Assembly (NCBI RefSeq): GCF_014836405.1
Contig: NZ_JACSQU010000001.1
Coordinates: 1,612,001-1,676,000, forward strand
Source: Brevundimonas guildfordensis
Lineage (GTDB): Bacteria; Pseudomonadota; Alphaproteobacteria; Caulobacterales; Caulobacteraceae
Direction of reading: 5' to 3'
DNA: 64,000 nucleotides
The translations under genes were made by a program, and so were the position numbers. The stretch's first letter is position 1. Every line of letters begins with the position of its first letter. The notes beneath the pieces were generated by a model that was not told the origin of the DNA, did no database searches, and saw only the letters and a list, made by a program, of their open reading frames with translations. Positions 43,932 through 52,471 of the stretch are shown piece after piece.

Positions 43932-46250
43932 ATGTCGACGCTGACCACGGACCGCTGCTCTCGCCCGCGCGCCAGCCTGAGCGCGAACGCGACCCGCGCA
44001 AGCCTTCGCGCGGCGGCCGCGCTGGCGCCGATGATCGTCCTGGCCGGCTGCGCCGCCTTCCCCGACATGAAGAGCGTCGTCACGCGCCCAGACCCCCGGA
44101 TCGAACGCTCGGCCACGGACGGACAGATCGGCGGCGACGTCGCCGCCGCCAACGGCCGCGCCCGCGTCCAGGCCAGCACGCTGAACATTCCGGCCCCGCC
44201 CGCACCGCCCGCCGCCACGCGCCAGCCCGCCACGCCCGAACAGATCGCGGCCCTGGTGTCGGACGAGACGGTTGACGCCAACCTGTCGCCCCAGTCGATC
44301 CCGCAGTTCGCCGCCACCGTATTCGGCGGCGTGCTGAAGACGCCCTTCACCCTTTCACCCGACGTGGCCAACCGCACTGAGATCGTCGCCGGCGGGAGCG
44401 GCGGCGCGATCAGCAAACGCGCCCTGTTCAGCCTGACCCAGCAGGCGCTGCGCCAGTATGGGGTCGAGGTCTATATCGATGGCGGCTTCGTCACGGTCGG
44501 CGCCACGCCCGAAACCTCGACCGGTGCCGACATCAATCGCAGCCGCGCCGCGCCCACCGCCGCCGGGCGCGTGGTGCAGTTCTTCAGCGTACAGACGATC
44601 GAGGTCAACGCGCTGCAAAGCCTGTTGCAGGACGTCTATCCCAATCTGCGCGGCGCGCGGATCACGCCGGATCCCCTGACCAACAGCCTGATCATCTCAG
44701 GCTCCGGCCGCGAGGTCGCACAGGTCGTGCGGGCCCTGCGCGAACTGGATCAGCCGCGCTTCGCCGGAACCCAGGTGCTGCGGGTCGAACCGTCGTTCTG
44801 GGGCACGGACCAGTTGGCCGCCTCGCTGGAACAGACGCTGACGACCGAAGGCTATATCGTCTCGCGCCAGGCCCTGGCCGGGCGCGCCCTGGTCATCCTG
44901 TCCTTCCCCGCCGCCAACCAAATCCTGATCTTCGCCCGCGACCCTGAGACGCTGGAGCGGGCCCGCTACTGGGTCGAAGCGCTGGATCAGCCCGCCGCGC
45001 TCGGGGACAAGGCCTCGACCTTCGTCTACCAGGTCAAGAACACCGACGCCGCCTCGCTGGGACAGCTGGCGATGGGCCAGAGCCCTTCAATGGCCCAGGC
45101 TCAGGCTCCGGTCGGAGTGCCGGGCGCTCCGCCCGCCTCGGAAAACAACCGGACGAGCGCCGGCCTGAACGGCGGCGGGGGGCAGGGTCAAGGCTCCCAG
45201 GGCCAGTTCATGAACGGCCGCGTCCTGACCGACCCCATCGGCAACCGCATCATCTTCACCGGCACCGCGACCGAGTTCGCCCAGTTGCGCAATCTGCTCA
45301 ACACCCTGGACACCCCGGCGCCCCAGGTGGTGATCGAGGTGATGATCGCCGAGGTGACGCTGACCGATAAGACTTCGCTCGGCGTCAATCTGTTCGGTTC
45401 CGAAATGCGCGGCGACGGCCTGCTCACCGGCTCGACCGAAGGTCTGAAAATTGGCGGCGGCGGCCTGGTCCTGTCCTTCAAGGGCGACGACTTCCGCGCC
45501 AGTCTGGCGGCGGAGGCGTCCAACAACCGCGTCAACATCCTGCAGCGGCCGCAGCTGGTGGCGCGCAGCGGCGGCTCGGCCCGGTTCCAGGTGGGCACCG
45601 ACGTGCCGATCATCACCTCGCAACGCGCCCTGGACACCCAGACCGGCGGCGACGGGACCGACGTGCTGCAAAGCGTGCAGTACCGCCAGACCGGTGTAAT
45701 TCTGGACCTTCAGCCCGTGGTCTATGGCGACCGGGTCGACATCACGATCAGCCAGGAAATTTCGGAAGTCGGCGAATCCACGAACTCGGCCATCGCCAGC
45801 CCGCCGATCCTGAACCGCAGCCTGACCACCCAGATCTCGATCACCGACGGCTGGACCGGGGTGCTGGGCGGCCTGATCAGCAACAACTACTCCAAGACCA
45901 ACACCGGCGTGCCCTTCATCAAGGACATTCCCCTGATCGGCTCGGCCTTCCAGACCAACAGCGTCAGCGGCAACCGGACAGAACTGGTGATGCTGATCAC
46001 CCCCTATGTCATCCGGGGCGACGAGGACATGGCCGACATGGCCGACAGCCTGTCGCGCGACATCAACGCCGCCTTCCGCACCGGACGCGGCTGGTCCTAT
46101 ACGCTGACGCCCTTCTCGGTCGGCTATGGGGTGCGGGGCGTCGGCTTCGATCTGCCGGGGCCCAATCGCGCCTCGGAGCGACGTCGGGCGACGACGGACG
46201 CCGCGCCGGAGGAGATGGTCGAAGAGGGGCTGGTCCCGGCTGAGGACTGA
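43932..46250 (+). CDS. gspD: Type II secretion secretin GspD
   Basis: 772 residues from the ATG at 43932. A lipoprotein signal (LAPMIVLAGC, Cys at about 40) has an unusually long N-region. N domains (about 110-470) carry RVVQFFSVQTIEVNAL and RFAGTQVLRVEP. The secretin domain (about 490-730) has QVVIEVMIAEVTLTD, VPIITSQRALDTQTGG, and ends LVMLITPYVIRGDED. It forms the outer-membrane pore. Lipidation suggests outer-membrane targeting without a separate pilotin. Confidence 0.95.
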   Translation: MSTLTTDRCSRPRASLSANATRASLRAAAALAPMIVLAGCAAFPDMKSVVTRPDPRIERSATDGQIGGDVAAANGRARVQASTLNIPAPPAPPAATRQPATPEQIAALVSDETVDANLSPQSIPQFAATVFGGVLKTPFTLSPDVANRTEIVAGGSGGAISKRALFSLTQQALRQYGVEVYIDGGFVTVGATPETSTGADINRSRAAPTAAGRVVQFFSVQTIEVNALQSLLQDVYPNLRGARITPDPLTNSLIISGSGREVAQVVRALRELDQPRFAGTQVLRVEPSFWGTDQLAASLEQTLTTEGYIVSRQALAGRALVILSFPAANQILIFARDPETLERARYWVEALDQPAALGDKASTFVYQVKNTDAASLGQLAMGQSPSMAQAQAPVGVPGAPPASENNRTSAGLNGGGGQGQGSQGQFMNGRVLTDPIGNRIIFTGTATEFAQLRNLLNTLDTPAPQVVIEVMIAEVTLTDKTSLGVNLFGSEMRGDGLLTGSTEGLKIGGGGLVLSFKGDDFRASLAAEASNNRVNILQRPQLVARSGGSARFQVGTDVPIITSQRALDTQTGGDGTDVLQSVQYRQTGVILDLQPVVYGDRVDITISQEISEVGESTNSAIASPPILNRSLTTQISITDGWTGVLGGLISNNYSKTNTGVPFIKDIPLIGSAFQTNSVSGNRTELVMLITPYVIRGDEDMADMADSLSRDINAAFRTGRGWSYTLTPFSVGYGVRGVGFDLPGPNRASERRRATTDAAPEEMVEEGLVPAED

Positions 46251-46252
46251 GC

Positions 46253-46672
46253 TCAGCCCTCGATCTCCAGCCGACGCCAGCCCAGGCGGTCAAACACCAG
46301 AGGCGCGGGCGACCGGCCGCCCTGGCGCTCGACGCCCACCGTCACCTGATAGAGTTGCACCTCAAAGGCGCCGTCGCCGGCGGGAAAGCCCGCGTTGAGA
46401 CGGCGCTCGCTCTTGGCCTCGGCCGACCAGGTGACGACGTCGCCGCCCGGCAGGGCGATCCGGCCATAGGGTTCGGCCATCGGATTCAGGTGCCGCGTCA
46501 GGGCCAGGGCGTTCTCCTGGGCCGCCACCTGTTCGATGGCCAGAGCCGCGCGCTGTTGACCGCGCGCCATCTGGATCTGCAGCTCGAAGATCGCCATTAG
46601 CGTCATCGAGGCGATAGCCAGCGCGACCAGCGCCTCGATCAGGCTGAACCCCTCACGCCCCCGCGCCCGCAT
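46253..46672 (-). CDS. gspI: Type II secretion minor pseudopilin GspI
   Basis: 139 residues. The prepilin segment is MRARGREG then FSLIEALVALAIASMTLMAI, with the +5 Glu. The remainder (AALAIEQVAAQENALAL) matches GspI. The start overlaps the gspF stop by one base. It is convergent with gspD with two bases between stops. Confidence 0.88.
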   Translation of the reverse strand: MRARGREGFSLIEALVALAIASMTLMAIFELQIQMARGQQRAALAIEQVAAQENALALTRHLNPMAEPYGRIALPGGDVVTWSAEAKSERRLNAGFPAGDGAFEVQLYQVTVGVERQGGRSPAPLVFDRLGWRRLEIEG

Positions 46673-47880
46673 CAGACGACGCCTTCGTAGACGCTCGACA
46701 GGGCCAGAACGAGGGACAGGGCGACGAAGCCGACGACGATGGAGATGACGGCGATGGCCATCGGCTCCAGCAGGGAGGTCATCCGCTTCATGCGGTCGCG
46801 CAGGCGCGCCTCATAGTTGTCAGCCATGAAGCCGAACATGGCGCCGACCGCGCCCGACTTCTGGCCCGCGCGCAGCAGGCTGAGGTCCATCGCCTCCAGG
46901 CGGGTGTGGGCGCCCAGCGAGGCGTCCAGCGTCATCCCGGCCTTCAGGTCGCTTTCCAGCAGGTCGAGCCCCTGACGGAACGGCCCGATCGGCACCGCCG
47001 CGCGCGACAGAGCCGCCGCCGACAGCAGGGGCACGCCGTTGTTCAGGGCGAAGGCCGTCAGCCGCGCCCACGACGCGATCTCGCGCGACTGGATCACCGG
47101 GCCGACGACCGGCAGGCCGTGCGCGGCCGTATAGGCGCGCTCGCGGAAGGCGGCGTTCTTGACGATCAGGACGATGGCCGCGATCATCAGCGCCGCCGTC
47201 ACCGCCACCACGCCCAGATTGGCGTTGGCGAACTCCCCGGCCTGCAGGACCCAGCGCGACATGGCGGGGATGTTCTCGCGGTCGTCGCCGATCATGGAGC
47301 CGAAGCGCGGCACAACCTGGGTGAAGATGAAGCCGACGGCCGCCACCCCGGCGAAGCACAGGAAGGCCGGATAGGTCATGGCGTTGGCGAAGTCGCGCTG
47401 CAGCCGGTCCTCATAGGCCATCTGCTCGGCGGCCTCTTTCAGCACCTCGGCGATGCGGCCCGACGCCTCGCCGACGCGGGCCATGGCGTAGACGTAGTCG
47501 GGAAAGCCCGGCGCGTGTTCCTCCAGGGCGTCGCCCAGCGATTCGCCGCGTCGCAGGGCGGCGATAGCGGCCTGGAACTGGCGGCGGCCTTTACGCGCCT
47601 GCATCCCCTGAGCGACCGTGTCCAGCGCCTCCAGCAGGGAGACGCCCGCCTCCAGCATCAGCGCCATCTGCCGCAGCACCAGCACCCGCTCGGCGGTCTT
47701 CAACCCGCGCTCGCGCCCTTCGGCCTTGGGCGCGGCGGCGGGGCGGATGCGCACGACCGTCAGGCCGTCGGCGGCCAGGCGGCGCATGGCCAGCGCCTCG
47801 TCGGCGGCGCCGACCAGCCCCTTGACCATCCGCCCGTCGCGACCGGCGGCCTCATACTGGAAGGTCAGCTGGTCGGTCAT
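46672..47880 (-). CDS. gspF: Type II secretion inner-membrane platform protein GspF
   Basis: 402 residues. The two homologous GspF domains (about 65-190 and 270-395) each end in hydrophobic segments; typical motifs are LRQMALMLEAGVSLLEALD and FALNNGVPLLSAAALSRA, and MTSLLEPMAIAVISIVVGFV ends the protein. GspF couples the GspE ATPase to the pseudopilus. The full family length is kept. Confidence 0.94.
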   Translation of the reverse strand: MTDQLTFQYEAAGRDGRMVKGLVGAADEALAMRRLAADGLTVVRIRPAAAPKAEGRERGLKTAERVLVLRQMALMLEAGVSLLEALDTVAQGMQARKGRRQFQAAIAALRRGESLGDALEEHAPGFPDYVYAMARVGEASGRIAEVLKEAAEQMAYEDRLQRDFANAMTYPAFLCFAGVAAVGFIFTQVVPRFGSMIGDDRENIPAMSRWVLQAGEFANANLGVVAVTAALMIAAIVLIVKNAAFRERAYTAAHGLPVVGPVIQSREIASWARLTAFALNNGVPLLSAAALSRAAVPIGPFRQGLDLLESDLKAGMTLDASLGAHTRLEAMDLSLLRAGQKSGAVGAMFGFMADNYEARLRDRMKRMTSLLEPMAIAVISIVVGFVALSLVLALSSVYEGVV

Positions 47881-47890
47881 GCGGCGCGGC

Positions 47891-49663
47891 TCACTGGCCG
47901 CCTCCGGCGATGCGATATACCTCGGACAAGGCGGTCTGGCCGAGGCGGGCCTTCAGCCAGGCGTCGTCGGCGAAGCTGAGGAAGCCTTCGCTGCGGGCGG
48001 CGGCGGTCAGCTGGTCCTCGTCGGCCGAGGCGCGCAGGCCGCCGATCAGGGCCGGCGACATCGGCGCCAGCTCATAGACGCCCAGACGGCCGCGGAAGCC
48101 GCTGTGGCCGCATTTGGCGCAGCCGACGGGCTCCATCCAGCGGGCGGGCTCAGCCTCTGCGACAGCGCGCAGATGGGCCGGAACGCTCTGTTCGTGCGCG
48201 GCGGCCTCGGCCGGGGTCGAGGGGCGGGCGCAGTCGTCGCACAGGCGGCGGATCAGGCGCTGGCCGGCCACGCCGCGCATGACGTCGGCCAGCAGGTAGT
48301 CCTCGATGCCCAGGTCCAGCAGACGCGGAATGGCGGCCAGGGCGGTGTTGGTGTGGACGGTGGAGATGACCATGTGGCCGGTCAGGGCGGCCTGGACGGC
48401 GATGCGCGCCGTCTCGGGGTCGCGGATTTCACCGATCATGATGACATCGGGGTCCTGACGCAGGATGGAGCGCAGGCCCGCCGCGAAGGTCAGGCCGATC
48501 TCGGAGCGAACGCGGACCTGGATCACGCCGGGCAGGTCCAGTTCGACCGGGTCCTCGACGGTGATGATCTTGCGCTCGCCGTCGTTCAGGTGGGTCAGCA
48601 GGCGATAGATGGTGGTGGTCTTGCCCGAACCGGTCGGGCCAGTGATCAGGAAGACGCCGTTGGGGTGTTCGGCCAGACGCAGGAAGCCGGCTTCCTGCTG
48701 CGCGCTGACGCCCAGTTCGGACAGCTGCGGCAGGCGGCTGGTCTTGCCCAACAGGCGCAGGACGATGGATTCGCCCCAGGAGCACGGCAGGGTCGAGACG
48801 CGCAGGTCGACTTCCTGACCCGAGACGCGGATCGACTGGCGGCCGTCCTGCGGCAGGCGGCGCTCGCCGATGTCCATGCCGCTGAGCAGTTTGATGCGCG
48901 AGCAGACGGCGTCGAAATTGGAGCGCGGGGCGCTGCGGGCGGTGGTCAGGACGCCGTCGATGCGCATCCGCACCAGAAAGCGGTCCTCATAGGGCTCGAC
49001 GTGAACGTCCGAGGCGCGGCGGGTCAGGGCTTCGGCGAAGATGGCGTTGACGAAGTCGATGACCGGCGCTTCCTGCGCCAGTTCGCGCAGGCGGGCCGCG
49101 TCGGCGCCGCCGCCGCCCAGAGCGGGGTCGAGGCCCGGCGACTGATCCTGGCTGAGGTCGTCGGTCAGCGCCTCGATCAGGGAGCGGGGGGCCAGGAAGA
49201 AGGCGATGGGTTCGGCGACGGCCTGGGCGAGACGTTCAGCCAGGGCGGGGTCCAGCGGCTGGACTGCGGCGCACAGGATGCGGCCGGGGGCGGCCGGGTC
49301 GTCGGCCGGGGCGTCTTCGCGCCAGGCGACGGCCTCGCGCTCGGCCCACCAGGCCAGGGGCGAGCCGATCTGGTCCATGAAGGCGCGGACGCGTTCAGGC
49401 GCCGGGCCCTGCTCGGGCGCGAGGATCGGCAGGTCCAGCTGGTCGGACAGGACGTCCAGAAGCTGGGCTTCGGACAGGGCGCCCAGGCGCACCAGGTTCA
49501 GCCCCAGAAGGCCGCCGTTCTGGGCCTGAAGCGACAGGGCGTTGGCGACGTCGGCGGGCCGCACCAGGCCGCGCTCGACCAGCAGTTCGCCCAGGCGCGG
49601 ACGATCCGCGCGGGGCGGCGGCGGCGCGGCGACCCGGTCAGATTTCACGGAAGGAGCGTTCAC
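47891..49663 (-). CDS. gspE: Type II secretion ATPase GspE
   Basis: 590 residues from the GTG at 49663, chosen because AGG lies five bases upstream; a GTG at 49717 is in frame but has no ribosome site. An N1E-like domain (about 20-150) is followed by the ATPase with GPTGSGKTTTIYRLL (Walker A), the Asp box ITVEDPVE, GEIRDPETA (Walker B) and HTNTALAAIPRL (His box). The zinc tetracysteine is split between LCDDCARP and CAKCGHSGF. GspE powers pseudopilus growth. Confidence 0.95.
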   Translation of the reverse strand: MNAPSVKSDRVAAPPPPRADRPRLGELLVERGLVRPADVANALSLQAQNGGLLGLNLVRLGALSEAQLLDVLSDQLDLPILAPEQGPAPERVRAFMDQIGSPLAWWAEREAVAWREDAPADDPAAPGRILCAAVQPLDPALAERLAQAVAEPIAFFLAPRSLIEALTDDLSQDQSPGLDPALGGGGADAARLRELAQEAPVIDFVNAIFAEALTRRASDVHVEPYEDRFLVRMRIDGVLTTARSAPRSNFDAVCSRIKLLSGMDIGERRLPQDGRQSIRVSGQEVDLRVSTLPCSWGESIVLRLLGKTSRLPQLSELGVSAQQEAGFLRLAEHPNGVFLITGPTGSGKTTTIYRLLTHLNDGERKIITVEDPVELDLPGVIQVRVRSEIGLTFAAGLRSILRQDPDVIMIGEIRDPETARIAVQAALTGHMVISTVHTNTALAAIPRLLDLGIEDYLLADVMRGVAGQRLIRRLCDDCARPSTPAEAAAHEQSVPAHLRAVAEAEPARWMEPVGCAKCGHSGFRGRLGVYELAPMSPALIGGLRASADEDQLTAAARSEGFLSFADDAWLKARLGQTALSEVYRIAGGGQ

Positions 49664-49763
49664 AGTCACCTGTCCGCTGTAACGACAGAAGCGAACGCCG
49701 TCCACCGGAGCGGGCACAGGAATGACAGCGGAATCGAAAGCGCGCTGACAGGGGCTTTGCGCA

Positions 49764-49794
49764 AAAGAAAAGGGAGGGCGCGAGGCCCTCCCTT
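49764..49794 (-). terminator. Intrinsic terminator between the surface protein gene and gspE
   Basis: On the minus strand an AAGGGAGGGC/GCCCTCCCTT stem with a short G-C-rich loop is followed by TTCTTTTGC. It lies after the surface protein gene, so gspE-F-I need their own promoter or depend on read-through. Confidence 0.85.
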
Positions 49795-49818
49795 CCCAGT
49801 TCAGACTTAGGTCTGGAC

Positions 49819-51225
49819 TTAGTTCGCCGGCGGCGTAGCGCCCAGCGAGTTTTCGTAGATCTGGCCGTTCGACTGGGTCGTGCGGACCTTGGCCGACATG
49901 CCGTCAGCGCGGCTTTGGACCGTGACCATCAGGTCGCCGTTGGCGGCGGTGGTGCCGAAGGCGGTCTTCAGAGCCGAGCCGGTGACCGACACGAACGTGC
50001 CCGGAGCGATCGACGGGATCGTGTAGGAACCCGTGGCGGCCGTGCCGTTGCTGGCCTTCAGGCTGACGATGACCGGACCGATGGCGGCCGTGCCGTTGTT
50101 GGCCAGACGCAGCGTCGAGTTGGCGCTGGCGTTGTTCAGGGCGAACCACGGAGCGTAGAAGTTGGTGCCGTCCAGGCCGATGGTGACCAGGTCCAGGCTC
50201 TGGGTAGCCGAGCCAGTGAAGCCCGTCTTGAACTCAGGCTCCAGGTCGACCGAGTAGACGCCCTGGTGGACGGCCACAGCGCCGGCGCCGACGTTCGACA
50301 GAACCAGCGTGCCCGCGGCCAGATCCGTGGCGTCCAGCTCATAGACAGCCGAGGTGTCGGTCAGCGAAGCGGCCACAGGCGTCTCGCCAGCGAGGGTCGC
50401 GCCCAGCGCCTTGACCTGCGGGCCCGTGACGGTGGCTTCAGCGCCTTCCAGCACGTCGCCGAGACCCAGGGCAGCGGCGCCAGACAGATCCTTGCGGATG
50501 CCGGCGTTCACGGACAGGCCCAGAGCGTTCGAGATCACGGTGTCGCCCGTGGCGCTGCCGGGGGCGGCAGCGGTGCCGGCGACCTTGAAGGTCTTGAAGT
50601 CCGGCAGCATGGCCATGGCGTTGTAGGTGTCGGTCGTCGAAGCCTTCAGGACCGGCTTGAACTGAACGATCTTGGTGGCGGCGACGTTGGTCACCGTCTG
50701 CGTGAAGCCGGCGATGGTGACGTTGGCCTGAGCGGCGATCGAGACGTCGGCCTTGCCGGTCACCTTCAGGGCGATGTTGTTCAGCGTCAGGGCGTTGATG
50801 TTCGAGCCGCTCAGACCGCCCTTGTATTCCACGTGGAAGGTCACCGACTTCTTGTCGGCGGCCATCACGACCAGGCCCGTCGTGGCGATGGCGCCGTTGG
50901 CGGCGACCAGATTAGCCTGCGTGAAGGGGCCGGCGAACTCGGCCGGGCCCGTCAGGGTGAAGGTGACGGCGAAAGGCGCGACGGCGTCAGCAGCCAGGTT
51001 GACCGGCGAGTCCAGACCAATCGTGAGGTCCGTGGAGCCTGCGGTCGACACGATGCCGGCAGCGGCGATGTCGGCCTCGGTCGCCACGGCGTAGGGCACG
51101 AGGTCCGCGACCGGGAACAGGTTCACGGTGCTGATCTTGCCAGCGGTGATGTCAGCAGCCTGACCGGCGCCGGCGAAAGCCAGCGCGCCCAGGGCGGCGG
51201 CGGCGAGAAGAAGCTTCTTAGTCAT
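49819..51225 (-). CDS. Exported cysteine-free surface-type protein, possible type II substrate
   Basis: 468 residues, not recognised as a named family. The signal peptide is MTKKLLLAAAALGALAFAGA. The mature part has no cysteine and one tryptophan, is rich in Ala, Thr, Val and Gly, and consists of beta-rich modules (for example TFHVEYKGGLSGSNINALTL and NSTLRLANNGTAAIGPVIVS). This composition is usual for S-layer or adhesin-type proteins. It stands directly upstream of gspE on the same strand with its own promoter and terminator. A role as a type II secretion substrate is inferred from position. Confidence 0.75.
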   Translation of the reverse strand: MTKKLLLAAAALGALAFAGAGQAADITAGKISTVNLFPVADLVPYAVATEADIAAAGIVSTAGSTDLTIGLDSPVNLAADAVAPFAVTFTLTGPAEFAGPFTQANLVAANGAIATTGLVVMAADKKSVTFHVEYKGGLSGSNINALTLNNIALKVTGKADVSIAAQANVTIAGFTQTVTNVAATKIVQFKPVLKASTTDTYNAMAMLPDFKTFKVAGTAAAPGSATGDTVISNALGLSVNAGIRKDLSGAAALGLGDVLEGAEATVTGPQVKALGATLAGETPVAASLTDTSAVYELDATDLAAGTLVLSNVGAGAVAVHQGVYSVDLEPEFKTGFTGSATQSLDLVTIGLDGTNFYAPWFALNNASANSTLRLANNGTAAIGPVIVSLKASNGTAATGSYTIPSIAPGTFVSVTGSALKTAFGTTAANGDLMVTVQSRADGMSAKVRTTQSNGQIYENSLGATPPAN

Positions 51226-51337
51226 GTCGGATCTGGTTCCCCAAGAGACTTATGAATGGACGGCGCCATTGCGTGAACGCCTTTCGGCCACAGTTCAGAC
51301 CCCCCGAGAGGACATGGCTGCGTCCATGGCTCGACGT

Positions 51338-51366
51338 TTGTATCTCGGCATTCTGCGAAGGGTCAA
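51338..51366 (-). promoter_or_regulatory. Promoter for the surface protein gene
   Basis: On the minus strand TTGACC (51366-51361) and ATACAA (51343-51338) are separated by 17 bases, leaving a leader of about 105 bases before the start at 51225. The -35 is good, the -10 moderate. A GAGAG/CTCTC inverted repeat (about 51366-51390) lies just upstream. Confidence 0.5.
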
Positions 51367-51390
51367 GAGAGATATCGCGGCTCTCTAGCC

Positions 51391-51673
51391 GGTATTTTTC
51401 CACTGTCATTAAGTGGTTATTGGGAAATTATAAATTGACCTAGGTTCATCGAATCAATTTCACCAATCTTAGAAATTCGGTATCAATGTTCGAGAACATG
51501 GGTTTGCGCATTCCTACTGTCAAGCTTAGACACATTTCCGTTGCATAGAGGCCGCTGTCCTCGCTCCATCGGGCTGCGCTGGCGACGCCCGCCCTTGCGC
51601 ATGGGCGGCAGAGGCGTCAAAGCCGCCGCATCAGAACGTCTGCGCCGACGTTCGCGGCCGCGCCTGAGCACAG
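51391..51673 (+). other. Relatively A/T-rich intergenic stretch
   Basis: Between the surface protein promoter and the sulfatase-fold gene lies a non-coding stretch whose first 150 bases (to about 51540) are clearly lower in G+C than the surroundings. I find no credible gene, no RNA gene and no long repeat. It could be a regulatory region for either neighbour or a transfer scar. Confidence 0.5.
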
Positions 51674-52471
51674 ATGAATCCTGACAGCGTCCTGTTTCTA
51701 TCCCTCGACTCGTGTCGCCACGACGCCTTTGCGGCGGCCGATGCGCCGGCTCTGAACGGAATCGGTCGGGTGCGACGAGCCAAAGCCCCGTCGCATTTCA
51801 CCTTTGGCTCGCACGCCGCCATGTTCGTGGGCTTCACCCCCGGCGTGGCCGAAGAGCCGACCCCCTTCTTCAATCCGAAATTCGCACGGTTGTTCAGGCT
51901 CAACTACGCGGGGCATCCTGGGTCGGCGCCGCCGGGCTTCCTGCTGAGCGGCGACAATATCGTGGACGGGTTCCGCAAGGCCGGACACCGCACCATCGGC
52001 ACGGCGGCCATGGGGTGGTTCGATCCTGCGACGGCGGTGTCCGCCACGCTGAGACAGGGATTCGACGCCTTCCGCTTCGTCGGCGGTCGGGGCGTGCGCA
52101 CGCAGGTGCAGTGGATCGAGGAGCAGATGGCGGCGGCGGGCGACGCCCCGGTGTTCGTCTTCGCCAATATCGGCGAGACCCATGTGCCCTATCACCATGA
52201 AGGCGCGCCCTGGTCGCGGGACGACAACCCCTGCGTGCCCTTCCAGACCGAAGACCGATCGGCCGAGTGCCGGCGACGGCAGATCGCCTGCGTCGAATAT
52301 GTGGACCGCCAGGTCGCGGGCCTGATCGAGCGGTTTCACGGGGCGACCATACTGATGTGCGCGGACCATGGCGACTGCTGGGGCGAGGACGGCCTGTGGG
52401 AGCACGGCGTCTCGCACGAGATGACGCTGACGGTGCCCCTGGCGATCCGCTATCGCGGACGCGCGCTCTAG
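51674..52471 (+). CDS. Sulfatase-fold (alkaline phosphatase superfamily) hydrolase, Thr-nucleophile type
   Basis: 265 residues without signal peptide. The metal-binding opening LFLSLDSCRHDAF (Asp12) is followed by the nucleophile region SHFTFGSHAAMFVG, in which Thr43 stands where formylglycine sulfatases have Cys or Ser (C-x-P-S-R). Later metal ligands are in CADHGDCWGEDGLWEHG (Asp231, His232). The protein is short for the family (400-600 residues) but keeps both metal halves. It may remove sulfate or phosphate, or transfer a phosphoryl group. It is convergent with rfbA, overlapping by four bases. Confidence 0.8.
   Translation: MNPDSVLFLSLDSCRHDAFAAADAPALNGIGRVRRAKAPSHFTFGSHAAMFVGFTPGVAEEPTPFFNPKFARLFRLNYAGHPGSAPPGFLLSGDNIVDGFRKAGHRTIGTAAMGWFDPATAVSATLRQGFDAFRFVGGRGVRTQVQWIEEQMAAAGDAPVFVFANIGETHVPYHHEGAPWSRDDNPCVPFQTEDRSAECRRRQIACVEYVDRQVAGLIERFHGATILMCADHGDCWGEDGLWEHGVSHEMTLTVPLAIRYRGRAL

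Noticed and set aside
47618..49810. 730-codon open frame on the plus strand
   Set aside because: It is the complement of gspE and part of gspF, both complete on the minus strand with all ATPase motifs.
51483..51671. 62-codon frame on the minus strand in the intergenic region
   Set aside because: No ribosome site and an Arg-rich, low-complexity product; it lies in a likely regulatory stretch.
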